The notes: generated from the letters alone by a model not told the origin. A stretch of 64,000 bases of DNA from Saprospiraceae bacterium (GCA_022841345.1 JALHRR010000001.1:1-64000), one strand, 5' to 3'; counted from the stretch's first letter, positions 45,755 through 54,254 are shown. A program made the numbers and translations.

Positions 45755-45870
45755 GGACGTCACCTTTGGCAGCGTAGCTGTCAAAGATGTCATCTTTTTG
45801 CGAAGCAAAAAGGCGTCACCCCTTCCACGGCGTAGCCAGGAAGGGGCGTCACGTCACCGTTTTTACGACT
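45755..45870 (-). repeat. Family B GTGAC-linked hairpin string, copy 5 (inverted)
   Basis: On the minus strand: GTCGTA, GTGACGTGACG, stem CCCCTTCC (45839-45846)/GGAAGGGG (45819-45826), then GTGACG, stem TTTTTGC/GCAAAAA (45795-45811), then GATGACATC, stem TTTGACAGC/GCTGCCAAA (45765-45785), then GTGACGTCCC. Order of stems matches copy 4. Confidence 0.85.
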
Positions 45871-45929
45871 TATCCCGATTAGAAGTTCCAAGCAGATCGG
45901 CTAATTTGTTTATGTAGGTGAATTTGTCG

Positions 45930-46112
45930 TGACACGGATGCCGGAATCGAGGCCCCAGCATGAGCGCTGCGAAAGGGTGGCCCGGAGGGCCAGTCCCCAA
46001 AGCATTGGGGACCGAGCGAACAGCGAGCCCTGAAGCATAGCGACCACAAGTGAGCCCGCAATATCTTTGTAGCTGCAAGCGACTCTAAAACATCCCGGCG
46101 AAGCTTGTGGGC
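45930..46112 (+). repeat. Family E repeat, copy 2
   Basis: Hairpins TGGCCC gga GGGCCA (45978-45992) and CCCCAA agca TTGGGG (45995-46010), then the core GAGCGAACAGCGAGC...TAGCGACC, then CCACAAG (46044-46050) with CTTGTGG (46104-46110). Open frames on the minus strand here are repeat-derived. Confidence 0.65.
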
Positions 46113-46147
46113 ATGCCCTCAAATTAATAATTTTTTCAAATCATCCG

Positions 46148-47062
46148 GTGTTGAAATATTACAGTGTCCTTACTTTTTTAAGTGTCGCAGTACTGACGCT
46201 TTTGGCTTGTCAGCAGCAAGTCCTGCCACCGGATTTCAAGAGTAAGTTGCTGGAAGTGGAGCATTTGAATGGATTGTCAAAGAGTGAAGGTCATTTGTTA
46301 TTTGTGGATGCAAGGGAGAAAGAGCAATATGGGAATGGGCATATAGAAGGCGCCATCCATATCTGGAGAGATGAACTCTCCGATTCCCTGCAAATGATGC
46401 GATCAGTAGAAGAGATTGAGAAAATTCTGGGGAATAAGGGGATTTCACCACAGGATACACTCATTATCTATGATGACCACGGTTGCGCAGAATCAGCCAG
46501 ATTATGGTGGGTCCTGCATTTTTGCGGTTTTGACAACACCTATTTGCTCAATGGTGGTTATTCACACTGGAAACGGCACAAGCTTCCAGTCAGCAACAGT
46601 GTGGTCAGAAGAACTTCAAAGGAATTTCGATTTCCAACAGACATCCAGGCAGATTTCTACATCACCCAATCTGAACTGGAAACGGAACTTTCCAATGCTG
46701 ATCTGGTAATACTCGACTCCCGCACCAAAGCAGAATTCGACGGGGCTTTTAATAAAAAGGGAGCCTTATCAGCAGGCCACATTCCGGGAAGCATTTGGCT
46801 GGACTACATGGAAACCGTTGACCAAAATCCAGATTCCGACAAACGTATTTTACCATTAGAAGATTTAAACAGCCTGTTTGAATCGCGTGGAATTACCTCT
46901 TCAGATAACATCGTCACTTACTGCCACAGTGGCGCACGATCTGCGCAGACTACCTTCATCCTGACCCAGCTTTTGAAATATCCGAATGTCCGCAATTACG
47001 ACGGTTCCTGGATCGAATGGTCGCGAAGACAAGTGGCGCTGAATCAGGCTCCTGGCGAGTAA
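46148..47062 (+). CDS. Lipoprotein thiosulfate/3-mercaptopyruvate sulfurtransferase (double rhodanese)
   Basis: 304 aa. GTG at 46148 (or TTG 46151) starts a lipoprotein signal ending LLAC (Cys21), so it is an envelope protein. The N-terminal rhodanese domain (about 35-155, DAREKEQYGNGHIEGA, IIYDDHGCAESARLWW) lacks the active loop. The C-terminal domain (about 170-300, DSRTKAEFDG, GHIPGSIWLDY) has the catalytic TYCHSGARSAQT loop. It transfers sulfane sulfur from thiosulfate or mercaptopyruvate to a thiophilic acceptor. Near the sulfite oxidase and cytochrome genes, it suggests periplasmic inorganic sulfur metabolism, though 800 bases of repeats lie between. Confidence 0.9.
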   Translation: MLKYYSVLTFLSVAVLTLLACQQQVLPPDFKSKLLEVEHLNGLSKSEGHLLFVDAREKEQYGNGHIEGAIHIWRDELSDSLQMMRSVEEIEKILGNKGISPQDTLIIYDDHGCAESARLWWVLHFCGFDNTYLLNGGYSHWKRHKLPVSNSVVRRTSKEFRFPTDIQADFYITQSELETELSNADLVILDSRTKAEFDGAFNKKGALSAGHIPGSIWLDYMETVDQNPDSDKRILPLEDLNSLFESRGITSSDNIVTYCHSGARSAQTTFILTQLLKYPNVRNYDGSWIEWSRRQVALNQAPGE

Positions 47063-47258
47063 GCAGCCGCTTCTAGCTTCTAGCCCCTGGCCTCTGGCTG
47101 GAACAGCCCTAACAGCCATTAGCCACTGTAAAGCAACACTTGAGTCATAAACTCTCTACCAACTCACACAGGCTGTTAGCTAGATGCCAGATGCGAGTAG
47201 CCTTCGTCAAGATTATTTATCAAAACGTATCACAGTCGATACAATAAATTACCAAAAG
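47063..47258 (+). other. Short repeat gap before the first DUF4143 ATPase
   Basis: CTAGCTTCTAGCCCCTGGCC-type sequence, AACAGCC marks and one GGCTGTTAGCTAGATGCCAG, then AT-rich DNA. The frame open from 47184 is not used as coding because it consists of this sequence. Confidence 0.5.
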
Positions 47259-47276
47259 TGTATCTTTGAAGATACA
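47259..47276 (+). promoter_or_regulatory. 18-base palindrome over -7 box, abutting the start codon
   Basis: TGTATCTT (47259-47266), TG, AAGATACA (47269-47276) is a perfect inverted repeat. It contains TATCTTTG (47261-47268), a TAnnTTTG box, and ends exactly before ATG 47277. It could be an operator, with a very short or absent leader. Confidence 0.5.
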
Positions 47277-48473
47277 ATGGATGCACTGATTCAAAAATAT
47301 AGAGGCCTATTACGTCAAAGTCACAAACCATTTGTGAGGCAACTCGCTACTCAGATCAACTGGAACGCAAGAGCAATCTGCATTGAAGGAGCGAGAGGGA
47401 CGGGCAAATCAACCCTTATGATCCAGCAAATCAGAAATCATCTTTCACATGATCAATCTTTATATTTGTCATTGGATGATTTGTACTTCAGACAGTATAC
47501 TCTAAGTGAGGTAGCTGAAGAATTCATAGGATTGGGAGGAAAATATCTTTTCATTGATGAAGTTCATAAGTATAAAAACTGGCAAATTGAAGTAAAGAAC
47601 CTCTATGATTTTCATTCCGAACTAATGATGACCATATCAGGCTCTTCAATACTTGCTTTGCAGGCATCAGAAGCTGATCTGAGCAGAAGGATGTTAAGGT
47701 ATCAATTACCTGAACTTTCGTTCAGAGAATTCATTGCTTTAAAAGAAAATGTCTCTTTAGCCTCATATGCACTTAATGATATTTTAAATAATCATTCAGA
47801 AATAGTAGATGAAATATTATCTATTGTCCCATTCCCATTAAACGCCATCAGAGAATATCATGCCTTCGGTGCATATCCATTCTTTTTGGAAGGTTCTGAA
47901 GATTATCCGATGAGATTGAATCAACTAATCAATGTTATTATTGATTATGATCTACCGGAATCAAAAGCAATTGAAACAAGCACTCTGGCTAAATTAAAAT
48001 TGCTTCTGTATATTATTTCCACTTGTGTTCCATTCATGCCAAATATTAGCAAGTTGGCCAATCAGGTAGGTACATCCAGAATTAGGTTGTTAGAAATGCT
48101 TCATTTACTTGAAAAAGCGCAACTAATCCACAACCTTCGCTCCGCTGCTCATGGCATAAGCCTTATGAATAAACCGGAAAAAATATTCTTACACAATACA
48201 AATCTTATTACTTGCCTTGCGAATGGCAAACCTGATTCCGGAAATATAAGAGAAACCTTTTTTCTGTCTCAACTAAGCAACGCCGGTCATCAGGTCTTAC
48301 ATCCAAAATCAGGGGATTTTATTGTAGATGATCAATATGTTTTTGAGGTTGGCGGAAAAAACAAAAAATCAGTCCAAATAAAAGGTATTACCAATTCATA
48401 CGTCGTCGCAGATGATATCATCCATGGTGCTGGTAACAAAATACCTCTTTGGCTTTTTGGATTTCTTTATTAA
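47277..48473 (+). CDS. AAA ATPase with DUF4143-like C-terminal domain, copy A
   Basis: 398 aa from ATG 47277. The Walker A motif is GARGTGKSTLM (about residue 40-50), Walker B is YLFIDEVHKYKNW (about 105), and sensor-like TISGSSILAL follows. The C-terminal half has the winged-helix (NISKLANQVGTSRIRLLEML) and nuclease-like region (YVFEVGGKNKK) of DUF4143 ATPases. The role of this common family is unknown. It is unrelated to polysaccharide synthesis and probably an accessory insertion; a second, different member is at 54304. Confidence 0.88.
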   Translation: MDALIQKYRGLLRQSHKPFVRQLATQINWNARAICIEGARGTGKSTLMIQQIRNHLSHDQSLYLSLDDLYFRQYTLSEVAEEFIGLGGKYLFIDEVHKYKNWQIEVKNLYDFHSELMMTISGSSILALQASEADLSRRMLRYQLPELSFREFIALKENVSLASYALNDILNNHSEIVDEILSIVPFPLNAIREYHAFGAYPFFLEGSEDYPMRLNQLINVIIDYDLPESKAIETSTLAKLKLLLYIISTCVPFMPNISKLANQVGTSRIRLLEMLHLLEKAQLIHNLRSAAHGISLMNKPEKIFLHNTNLITCLANGKPDSGNIRETFFLSQLSNAGHQVLHPKSGDFIVDDQYVFEVGGKNKKSVQIKGITNSYVVADDIIHGAGNKIPLWLFGFLY

Positions 48474-48600
48474 TCTGGCTGTTAGCTAGAGGCCAGAAGC
48501 CAGAAGCTAGAAGCCTTCTTTGGGTGTTTGCCAGTCGCTAGAGGCCAGCAGCCAGAAGCGGCTGTTCAACTAGTCACGACTTTTCATCTTACAACAAGCA
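48474..48600 (+). repeat. GGCTGTT tract before cpsB-type gene
   Basis: GGCTGTTAGCTAGAGGCCAG, AAGCTAGAAGCC and a second GGCTGTTC, ending 34 bases before ATG 48601. Confidence 0.6.
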
Positions 48601-49326
48601 ATGTTTTCCTTCTTCAAAAAATCATCTCTCATCTCCTTCCCCGCAGCTGAAATCCTGCAATCAGACATGCACAATCATGTTCTGCCGGGGATAGATGACG
48701 GTTCTCCGGACATAGAAAGCAGCATGGAGTTGATTGGGACTATGGTAGATGCAGGATACAAAAAGATAGTAGCTACTCCACATATTTACAAAGAATTTTA
48801 TCCCAATTCCAGAGACACCGTTTCAGAGGCATTTGACACCATAGTTGAAAAAGTAAAAGAGAAACACCCTCAATTATCCTTCAGCTTCGCAGCTGAATAC
48901 TTCCTGGACGAACACTTTGAAGATCTCCTAGATCAAAAAGTCCTGATGCCCTTCAGAGACAATCATGTCCTGATCGAACAAGGATTTTTTGCTCCGTATA
49001 AAAAATTGAAAGAAGTCATCTTCAACATCCAAACAAAAGGATACGTCCCTGTCCTGGCGCATCCTGAACGTTACCCATACTATTATGGCAAGCCGGAAAA
49101 ATTGCAGGATCTCCAGGAAAATGGCGTTTTACTCCAATTGAATCTCCTCGCTTTCGCCGGTCGTTACGGCAAAGAAGGCCGCCAACAAGCGGAATGGCTC
49201 CTTTCACGGGGTCTCGTCAGCTATCTCGGAACCGACGCCCACCGCATGGAGCATTTGCAACTTCTTTCTCAGGTGAAAGTACCGTCAAAGATGCTCCCTC
49301 AGATTGAAGCTTGTTTTTGGGAGTAA
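48601..49326 (+). CDS. CpsB/CapC-family PHP-domain protein tyrosine phosphatase
   Basis: This 241-aa metal-dependent phosphatase probably dephosphorylates the tyrosine cluster of Wzc at 51700. PHP metal ligands are visible in DMHNHVLPGIDDGS (about 22-36), VATPHIYKEFY, LAHPERYPYYYG and GTDAHRMEH. Length is close to the family norm (about 240-255). A hydrophilic lysine-rich N-terminus (FSFFKKSS) could be membrane-associated. It belongs functionally with wza and wzc, though 700 bases of composite repeat separate it from wza. Confidence 0.93.
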   Translation: MFSFFKKSSLISFPAAEILQSDMHNHVLPGIDDGSPDIESSMELIGTMVDAGYKKIVATPHIYKEFYPNSRDTVSEAFDTIVEKVKEKHPQLSFSFAAEYFLDEHFEDLLDQKVLMPFRDNHVLIEQGFFAPYKKLKEVIFNIQTKGYVPVLAHPERYPYYYGKPEKLQDLQENGVLLQLNLLAFAGRYGKEGRQQAEWLLSRGLVSYLGTDAHRMEHLQLLSQVKVPSKMLPQIEACFWE

Positions 49327-50022
49327 CGCGCCTGGTGCGCGCAGAGTGATCCAACAAGCCCGGTGTGTTATTCAGTTCTGAGTTTATAGATTATATATAG
49401 TCTCTTTGTTATTTATTCGTAGCCTCACAGCTGCATTCGACTGAGCTCATTTGCTGTTCGGTTCGCTACTGGACAATGTACATTTAGTACATTCTCCAGC
49501 AGCTCATGCCTCGCTCGTGTGCTGCTTGGCGGTCTACGACCGCGTGGGATGTGGTTCACTTCGTTCACGGGATGTGTAACAGCCAATGAATGTCTCCGAC
49601 AATCAAAAAAATACAAACGCACACTAACAACTCTTACACTGGCTGTTTCCACACTCAAACTCACCACTCACAATTCGTCCTGTGAGCTTGACAATTGCTT
49701 GATTGAAATTTAAAAGACAGAAATATGTCCCACTTCCCAATTAATTTGGAATCTTGAAGCGAACCACATCCCGCGCTGCAGAATGCAGCAAGCACACACC
49801 GGGCAAAGCCCGACACACTATCTCTACTCGTATCCCGAAGGCGCAGCCTACCTCAACACAGGCTGTTCCCTCGCAATGAGGAATCCAGTATCGCAGCGAC
49901 ACACACGGTCTCTACACTGAATCCTATGGCGCAGTTACCTCAACTTCGGCTGTTCAAACTAGCAACTAGCAACCAACATCCAGAAAACCACTAATTTTAC
50001 TTCGACTCTCAAACATACCCTT
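49323..50022 (+). repeat. Composite hairpin element K3 (families A, C, I) plus low-complexity leader
   Basis: ACGCGCCTGGTGCGCGC hairpin, CCCGGTGTGT, family C double hairpin copy 4 (49427-49493, first stem ACAGC/GCTGT), GCGGTC tac GACCGC (49529-49543), GGGATGTGGTTCACTTCG, AACAGCC, a GTCTCCGAC hairpin, GGCTGTT, then the inverse half with GAACCACATCCCGC, GATCTCTACTCGTATCCCGAAGG, and two GGCTGTTC marks. CTAGCAACTAGCAACC lies about 60 bases before wza. Confidence 0.75.
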
Positions 50023-50829
50023 ATGCGCTACTTACTCCTCTTCGCACTGATCATCTTCCTCTTTCCTTCCTGTCTGAAATACAGAGAAATTGTAAACTTC
50101 AGAGAAGGAAAAGGCCTGGAAGCCAATCAAATCGACAGCATCGCCAATTATCAGCAGGTGCGCATCCAGCCGGACGATATTCTTCAGATAAATGTATTCA
50201 GTTACAACATCGAAGAAGCGGCCCGATTCAATACCATCAATGTGCAGGCTCAAATGCAGGCACAAATGCAGGGAGGTGCAGGTGCATCTTTAGCAGATCC
50301 GATGGGATACAGAGTAGATTCCAAAGGAGAGGTGGATATGCCCGTCATCGGAAAAGTAAAATTAAACGGAATGACCATCGAAGAGGCACAGGCTTTCGTC
50401 TCTCAAAAAATTGGTGCAACAGGATACCTCAATGATCACAACGTACAGGTTCGCTTTTTATCTTTCAGAATTACAGTCCTTGGAGAAGTGAACGCTCCCG
50501 GCACCTTCACCATCCCCAGCCAGAAAATTACTGTTTTGGAAGCTATGGGTATGGCCCGTGACCTCACGCTTTTCGCTAACCGGGACAACATCCTTGTCAT
50601 CCGCGAGAAAGATAATCTGCGCTACTACGGCCGCTTAAACTTAAAATCAAAGGACATCTTTTACTCTCCTTACTATTATCTTCAGCCAAACGATATCGTT
50701 TACGTTGAACCACATAAAGCAAAAATCCTTGCTGCTCCGGATCCTGCGAGTAGATATTTATCTATCATAGTCGGAGTACTTTCGGTTGCTACGATTATTG
50801 TCACTTTATCGTCTCGGGGAGGAATGTGA
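50023..50829 (+). CDS. Wza-type polysaccharide export lipoprotein
   Basis: 268-aa outer-membrane export protein. A lipoprotein signal (MRYLLLFALIIFLFPSC, Cys17) is followed by the poly-export domain (about 40-140, RIQPDDILQINVFSY, YRVDSKGEVDMPVIGKVKLN) and an SLBB domain (about 150-230, VLGEVNAPGTFTIPSQKITV). A C-terminal hydrophobic helix (YLSIIVGVLSVATIIVTL) is shorter and simpler than in E. coli Wza, as common in Bacteroidota. It works with Wzc at 51700. Confidence 0.93.
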   Translation: MRYLLLFALIIFLFPSCLKYREIVNFREGKGLEANQIDSIANYQQVRIQPDDILQINVFSYNIEEAARFNTINVQAQMQAQMQGGAGASLADPMGYRVDSKGEVDMPVIGKVKLNGMTIEEAQAFVSQKIGATGYLNDHNVQVRFLSFRITVLGEVNAPGTFTIPSQKITVLEAMGMARDLTLFANRDNILVIREKDNLRYYGRLNLKSKDIFYSPYYYLQPNDIVYVEPHKAKILAAPDPASRYLSIIVGVLSVATIIVTLSSRGGM

Positions 50830-50849
50830 AACAATTCACTCGTAACAAC

Positions 50850-51300
50850 GGTAGGTGTAGCGCGCCTAGGGCGCGTTAGAATGGAGCTCCTGGCCCGGTG
50901 TGTGAGCGTCGGCTGCGCCTCGCTCGTGTGCTGCTAAGTTGATCTGGACTGGGGAGCAAGTTTTGAGTATCATGTTGAAATGCAACGAAGCCGAACATCC
51001 GCACTCGACAGGGCTCGTTTGATGTTCGGTTCGCTCGGTCACAATGTACATTTAGTACATTGTTTGCTCGCTCAAGCGCGGGATGTGGTTCACTTCGTTC
51101 ACGGGATGTGTAACAGCCAATGATCGTCTTCGAAGATCAAATTAGATACACACTCAACACACTCCACTCACAATTCATCCCGTGAGCTGAGCGAACCACA
51201 TCCCGCAGCCGCTGCAAAGCAAGCGGCTGCACACACGGCGCGCAGCGACACACACGATCTCTACTCGAAGCCCACAGGCGCAGCCTACCTCAACCCGGCT
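50850..51300 (+). repeat. Composite hairpin element K4 (families A, C, I)
   Basis: TAGCGCGCCTAGGGCGCGTTA, CCCGGTGTGTGAGCG, family C double hairpin copy 3 (CCGAACATC 50991-50999 with GATGTTCGG 51021-51029; ACAATGTAC 51041-51049 with GTACATTGT 51055-51063, both perfect), GGGATGTGGTTCACTTCG, AACAGCC, GATCGTC/GAAGATC, then the inverse half with GAACCACATCCCGC, GCAGCCGC/GCGGCTGC and CACACGATCTCTACTCGAAG. Confidence 0.8.
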
Positions 51301-51665
51301 GTTTGCTAGAAGCCAGAAGCTCGCAGCTCGAAGCTTTCTTCCGGCTGTTCGAGGCTTTCAGCTAACCCGGGGCAAAACTCACCCCCGACCCATCTCTTGA
51401 AAAGAGAGGGGAGAAAAGCCAGTGCTGAATAAGCAGTTTTCATGCACCACACCCACACTCACACCCACACTCACACCCATTTTTAGGGATAGGGTTCACA
51501 CTCTCACTCACAACTCACACTGGCTGTTAGCTAGAAGCCAGAAGCCAGAAGCTTGAAGCCTTCTTTGGCTGTTCACTTGAAGCTTGAAGCTTGCGGCCAG
51601 AAGCCTTCTTCCGGCTGTTTACTCGAAGCTCGAAGCTCGTGGCTCGAAGCTCGAAGCTTTCTTAG
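51301..51665 (+). repeat. GGCTGTT-punctuated low-complexity leader of wzc
   Basis: Six or more GGCTGTT marks with GCTCGAAGCTCGTGGCTCG, AGCCAGAAGCCAGAAGC and ACCCACACTCACACCC tracts. No gene is seen. Confidence 0.65.
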
Positions 51666-51673
51666 TATCTTTG
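51666..51673 (+). promoter_or_regulatory. -7 box (TATCTTTG) before wzc
   Basis: TATCTTTG lies 27-34 bases before the TTG start at 51700, directly after the repeat tract. No TTG is seen at the expected distance upstream. Confidence 0.4.
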
Positions 51674-51699
51674 TAAATGCACGATAAAAAAAGACCATC

Positions 51700-54087
51700 T
51701 TGAAAAAGTCAACAGACTTCGACAACAATCTCCAACAGGAAGATAACCCCATCGACCTCAGGAAATTGTTCTGGAAAATGCTCAGGTACTGGTACCTGTT
51801 CATACTCTTTCCGGCTATCACACTCACAGGTGCTTATCTATATTTAAGGTACACCCCACCTACCTACCAGGCGAAGCTCAAGCTACTCATCAAGGATGAA
51901 AAATCCTCCGGTCAGGTATCAGAGGCCAATGTTTTGAAGGAGATGGGATTCACTGCCAGTAGCCGGAATATAGAGAATGAAGTACTGATTCTGCAATCCT
52001 CCAAGCTGATGGAAGAAGTTGTCAAAGACCTCAATCTGCAATATCGTTACTGGCAAAAGGGCCGTATCCGCAACAGCGATTTATATCAATTTTCTCCTGT
52101 AGAAGTTGTGTCCTGGGTACCCGACTCTACATTCAAGGGAACGGTAACTTTACAAATTGAAGAATTAGATAATAATAACTATAATCTCAGTATTGGTGAC
52201 ACTCTGAAAAAAGGAGAATTTGGTAAAGTACTTGTCATCCCCGGTGGCAAAGTAACCCTCTCCCAGACCTTTGAAGGACAAGCCCTGAACGGAAAAGAAA
52301 ATCCACTATTCATTGACATCAAAGATCCTCTCCAGCTGGCCAGACAATTGGCAGGACGGGTGCAGGCAGCAAAAATTGGCAAAAATTCTACCATGCTGGA
52401 TATCGCCATCGAAGATGGCGTGCCACAGCGGGCATCGGATATTTTGCGTGAATTGATTGATGTGTACAATGAAAAGGAGATTGAAGATAAAAACCGCATC
52501 TACGAAAACACCCTGCGCTTTATAGATGAGCGATTGAACCTGCTGACCGATGAATTGCAAACAGTAGAATCTGAAGTGCGAAATATCATGACCCGCAGTG
52601 GTCTGATAGATATGAGCACTCAGGGAAGCCTTCTGCTGACGGAACTCTCCCAATACAACAGGGAATACATTGACATTGAGGTTCAACGGGAAATCCTGGA
52701 ATCCATCGAAACATTTTTGAAAGCAAATCCCAATTCCTTCGAATTTGTTCCGACAAATATGTCTTTGACCAATCTCACTTTAACTGCCCTGCTTGGAAGA
52801 TTCAATGATTTGTTGATTGAGAGAGAACGTATTCAAAGTACCTTAGGCCCTAACCATCCCAATATTGCCATACTTGAAAAGCAATTATCTAATTTGAGAA
52901 GCAATATACTGGACAATGTAGCGGCGCTTAAAAAGGACATTCAGGTAGGTCGCAATGCGGTCAGTAACAGCCGAAATAATATACAGGCACGCATCAGCAG
53001 TCTTCCGAGAAAGGAACAGGAAATGCTGGAAGTCAAACGTCAGCAGGGCATCAAGGAAAATCTATACCTCTATTTATTGGAAAAAAGGGAGGAAGCTGCT
53101 CTGTCTCTCGCAGCGGCAGTCGCCGGTTCAAGAGTGATCGAAGCCGCATATAATCCTGCTGCACCGGTGAAGCCCAAGCGCCAGATTATTTGGCTGATTG
53201 CATTGAGCTTAGGTATAATCCTGCCATTGGGATTAGTGTATCTGATAGATATGCTCAATGATAAACTGGACAATGAAGAGGATATCAAAACCATCACAGC
53301 TACTCCTATAGCTGGTGTAGTGGCATACAACAAGAAATATGGCGAAATAGCCATCAAGGAAAAGAGCCGTTCTGCAGTTGCTGAAATGTTCCGATTGCTC
53401 AGAACCAATCTGCAGTTTGTAGCTTCCGGACAGCTCAATCAGGTATTTCTCGTGACTTCCAGCAGCTCGGGAGAAGGAAAAAGCTTTGTCACGCTCAATC
53501 TGGGAATCACTATGTCACTTACCGGCAAAAAAGTACTCCTGATAGAGCTTGACTTACGTAAACCCAAACTGGTGAAATATCTGGGCGAAGGTGCCAAAAA
53601 CAAAGGAAAAGGACTTACACACTATCTCGTAGATTCTGAATTGACTCCTGAAGATATCATTCATCCTTCCGGCATTCAGGATAATCTGTATTATATTGCC
53701 TCCGGTCCCATCCCACCGAATCCGGGTGAACTCATCATGTCCGAACGCATGGAATCCCTAATAATCAAGCTCCGCGAGCAATTTGATTATATACTCATTG
53801 ATTCCTCTCCGGTAGGTCTTGTAGCGGATGCCCTCCTCATGCACAAGTGGGTGGACACCTCATTATATGTAGTACGTCAGGGACTTACCAAGCAGGGACA
53901 ACTCCGTATCATCGACGATATCTTCACCCAGGGCAAACTTCCGCGTCCATACATCATCCTTAATGCTGTCAAGCTCAATAAACGTGGCTCTTATGGTTAT
54001 GGATACGGATATGGTTACGGCTACGGATATGGCTATGGATATTACGAAGAAGATGAGAAGAAGCCCTGGTGGAAGTTTGGGAAGTAA
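51700..54087 (+). CDS. Wzc-type polysaccharide co-polymerase and BY-kinase with YG-repeat tail
   Basis: 795 aa from a TTG start (MKKSTDFDNN). It has a Wzz domain with a membrane helix (about 27-48), coiled-coil and GNVR-type region (about 260-480), a second membrane helix (about 490-510) and a BY-kinase domain with Walker A SSSSGEGKSFVTLN (about 587-600), Walker A' LIELDLRKPK and Walker B YILIDSSPVG. The C-terminal tyrosine cluster is an unusually regular string of YG units (about 766-781) followed by YYEEDEKKPWWKFGK. Autophosphorylation of these tyrosines, reversed by the 48601 phosphatase, would control polymer length and export. A diverged copy of this tail lies at 59821-59904. Confidence 0.95.
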   Translation: MKKSTDFDNNLQQEDNPIDLRKLFWKMLRYWYLFILFPAITLTGAYLYLRYTPPTYQAKLKLLIKDEKSSGQVSEANVLKEMGFTASSRNIENEVLILQSSKLMEEVVKDLNLQYRYWQKGRIRNSDLYQFSPVEVVSWVPDSTFKGTVTLQIEELDNNNYNLSIGDTLKKGEFGKVLVIPGGKVTLSQTFEGQALNGKENPLFIDIKDPLQLARQLAGRVQAAKIGKNSTMLDIAIEDGVPQRASDILRELIDVYNEKEIEDKNRIYENTLRFIDERLNLLTDELQTVESEVRNIMTRSGLIDMSTQGSLLLTELSQYNREYIDIEVQREILESIETFLKANPNSFEFVPTNMSLTNLTLTALLGRFNDLLIERERIQSTLGPNHPNIAILEKQLSNLRSNILDNVAALKKDIQVGRNAVSNSRNNIQARISSLPRKEQEMLEVKRQQGIKENLYLYLLEKREEAALSLAAAVAGSRVIEAAYNPAAPVKPKRQIIWLIALSLGIILPLGLVYLIDMLNDKLDNEEDIKTITATPIAGVVAYNKKYGEIAIKEKSRSAVAEMFRLLRTNLQFVASGQLNQVFLVTSSSSGEGKSFVTLNLGITMSLTGKKVLLIELDLRKPKLVKYLGEGAKNKGKGLTHYLVDSELTPEDIIHPSGIQDNLYYIASGPIPPNPGELIMSERMESLIIKLREQFDYILIDSSPVGLVADALLMHKWVDTSLYVVRQGLTKQGQLRIIDDIFTQGKLPRPYIILNAVKLNKRGSYGYGYGYGYGYGYGYGYYEEDEKKPWWKFGK

Positions 54088-54254
54088 TACAATCGCTAAG
54101 TCGCTAAAATGCAAAATCGCTAAGCTGCTAACTCCCTAAGCTACCAGACACCCGGCTGTTCATTTAGCAAATCCAAATATATTGCCACTTTTTCGGATTG
54201 TATTCCAAATATATCGCCACTTTTTCGGATTTCATTCCAAAATTATCGCGTATT
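54088..54254 (+). repeat. Low-complexity tract and 31-base tandem repeats
   Basis: CGCTAAGTCGCTAAAATGC-type sequence and one GGCTGTT, then two and a half copies of a unit of about 31 bases (54171-54201, 54202-54233, 54234-54254) with the core CCAAATATATCGCCACTTTT and TTCGGATT. They lie immediately before the ATPase promoter and could be regulator-binding sites. Confidence 0.65.
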
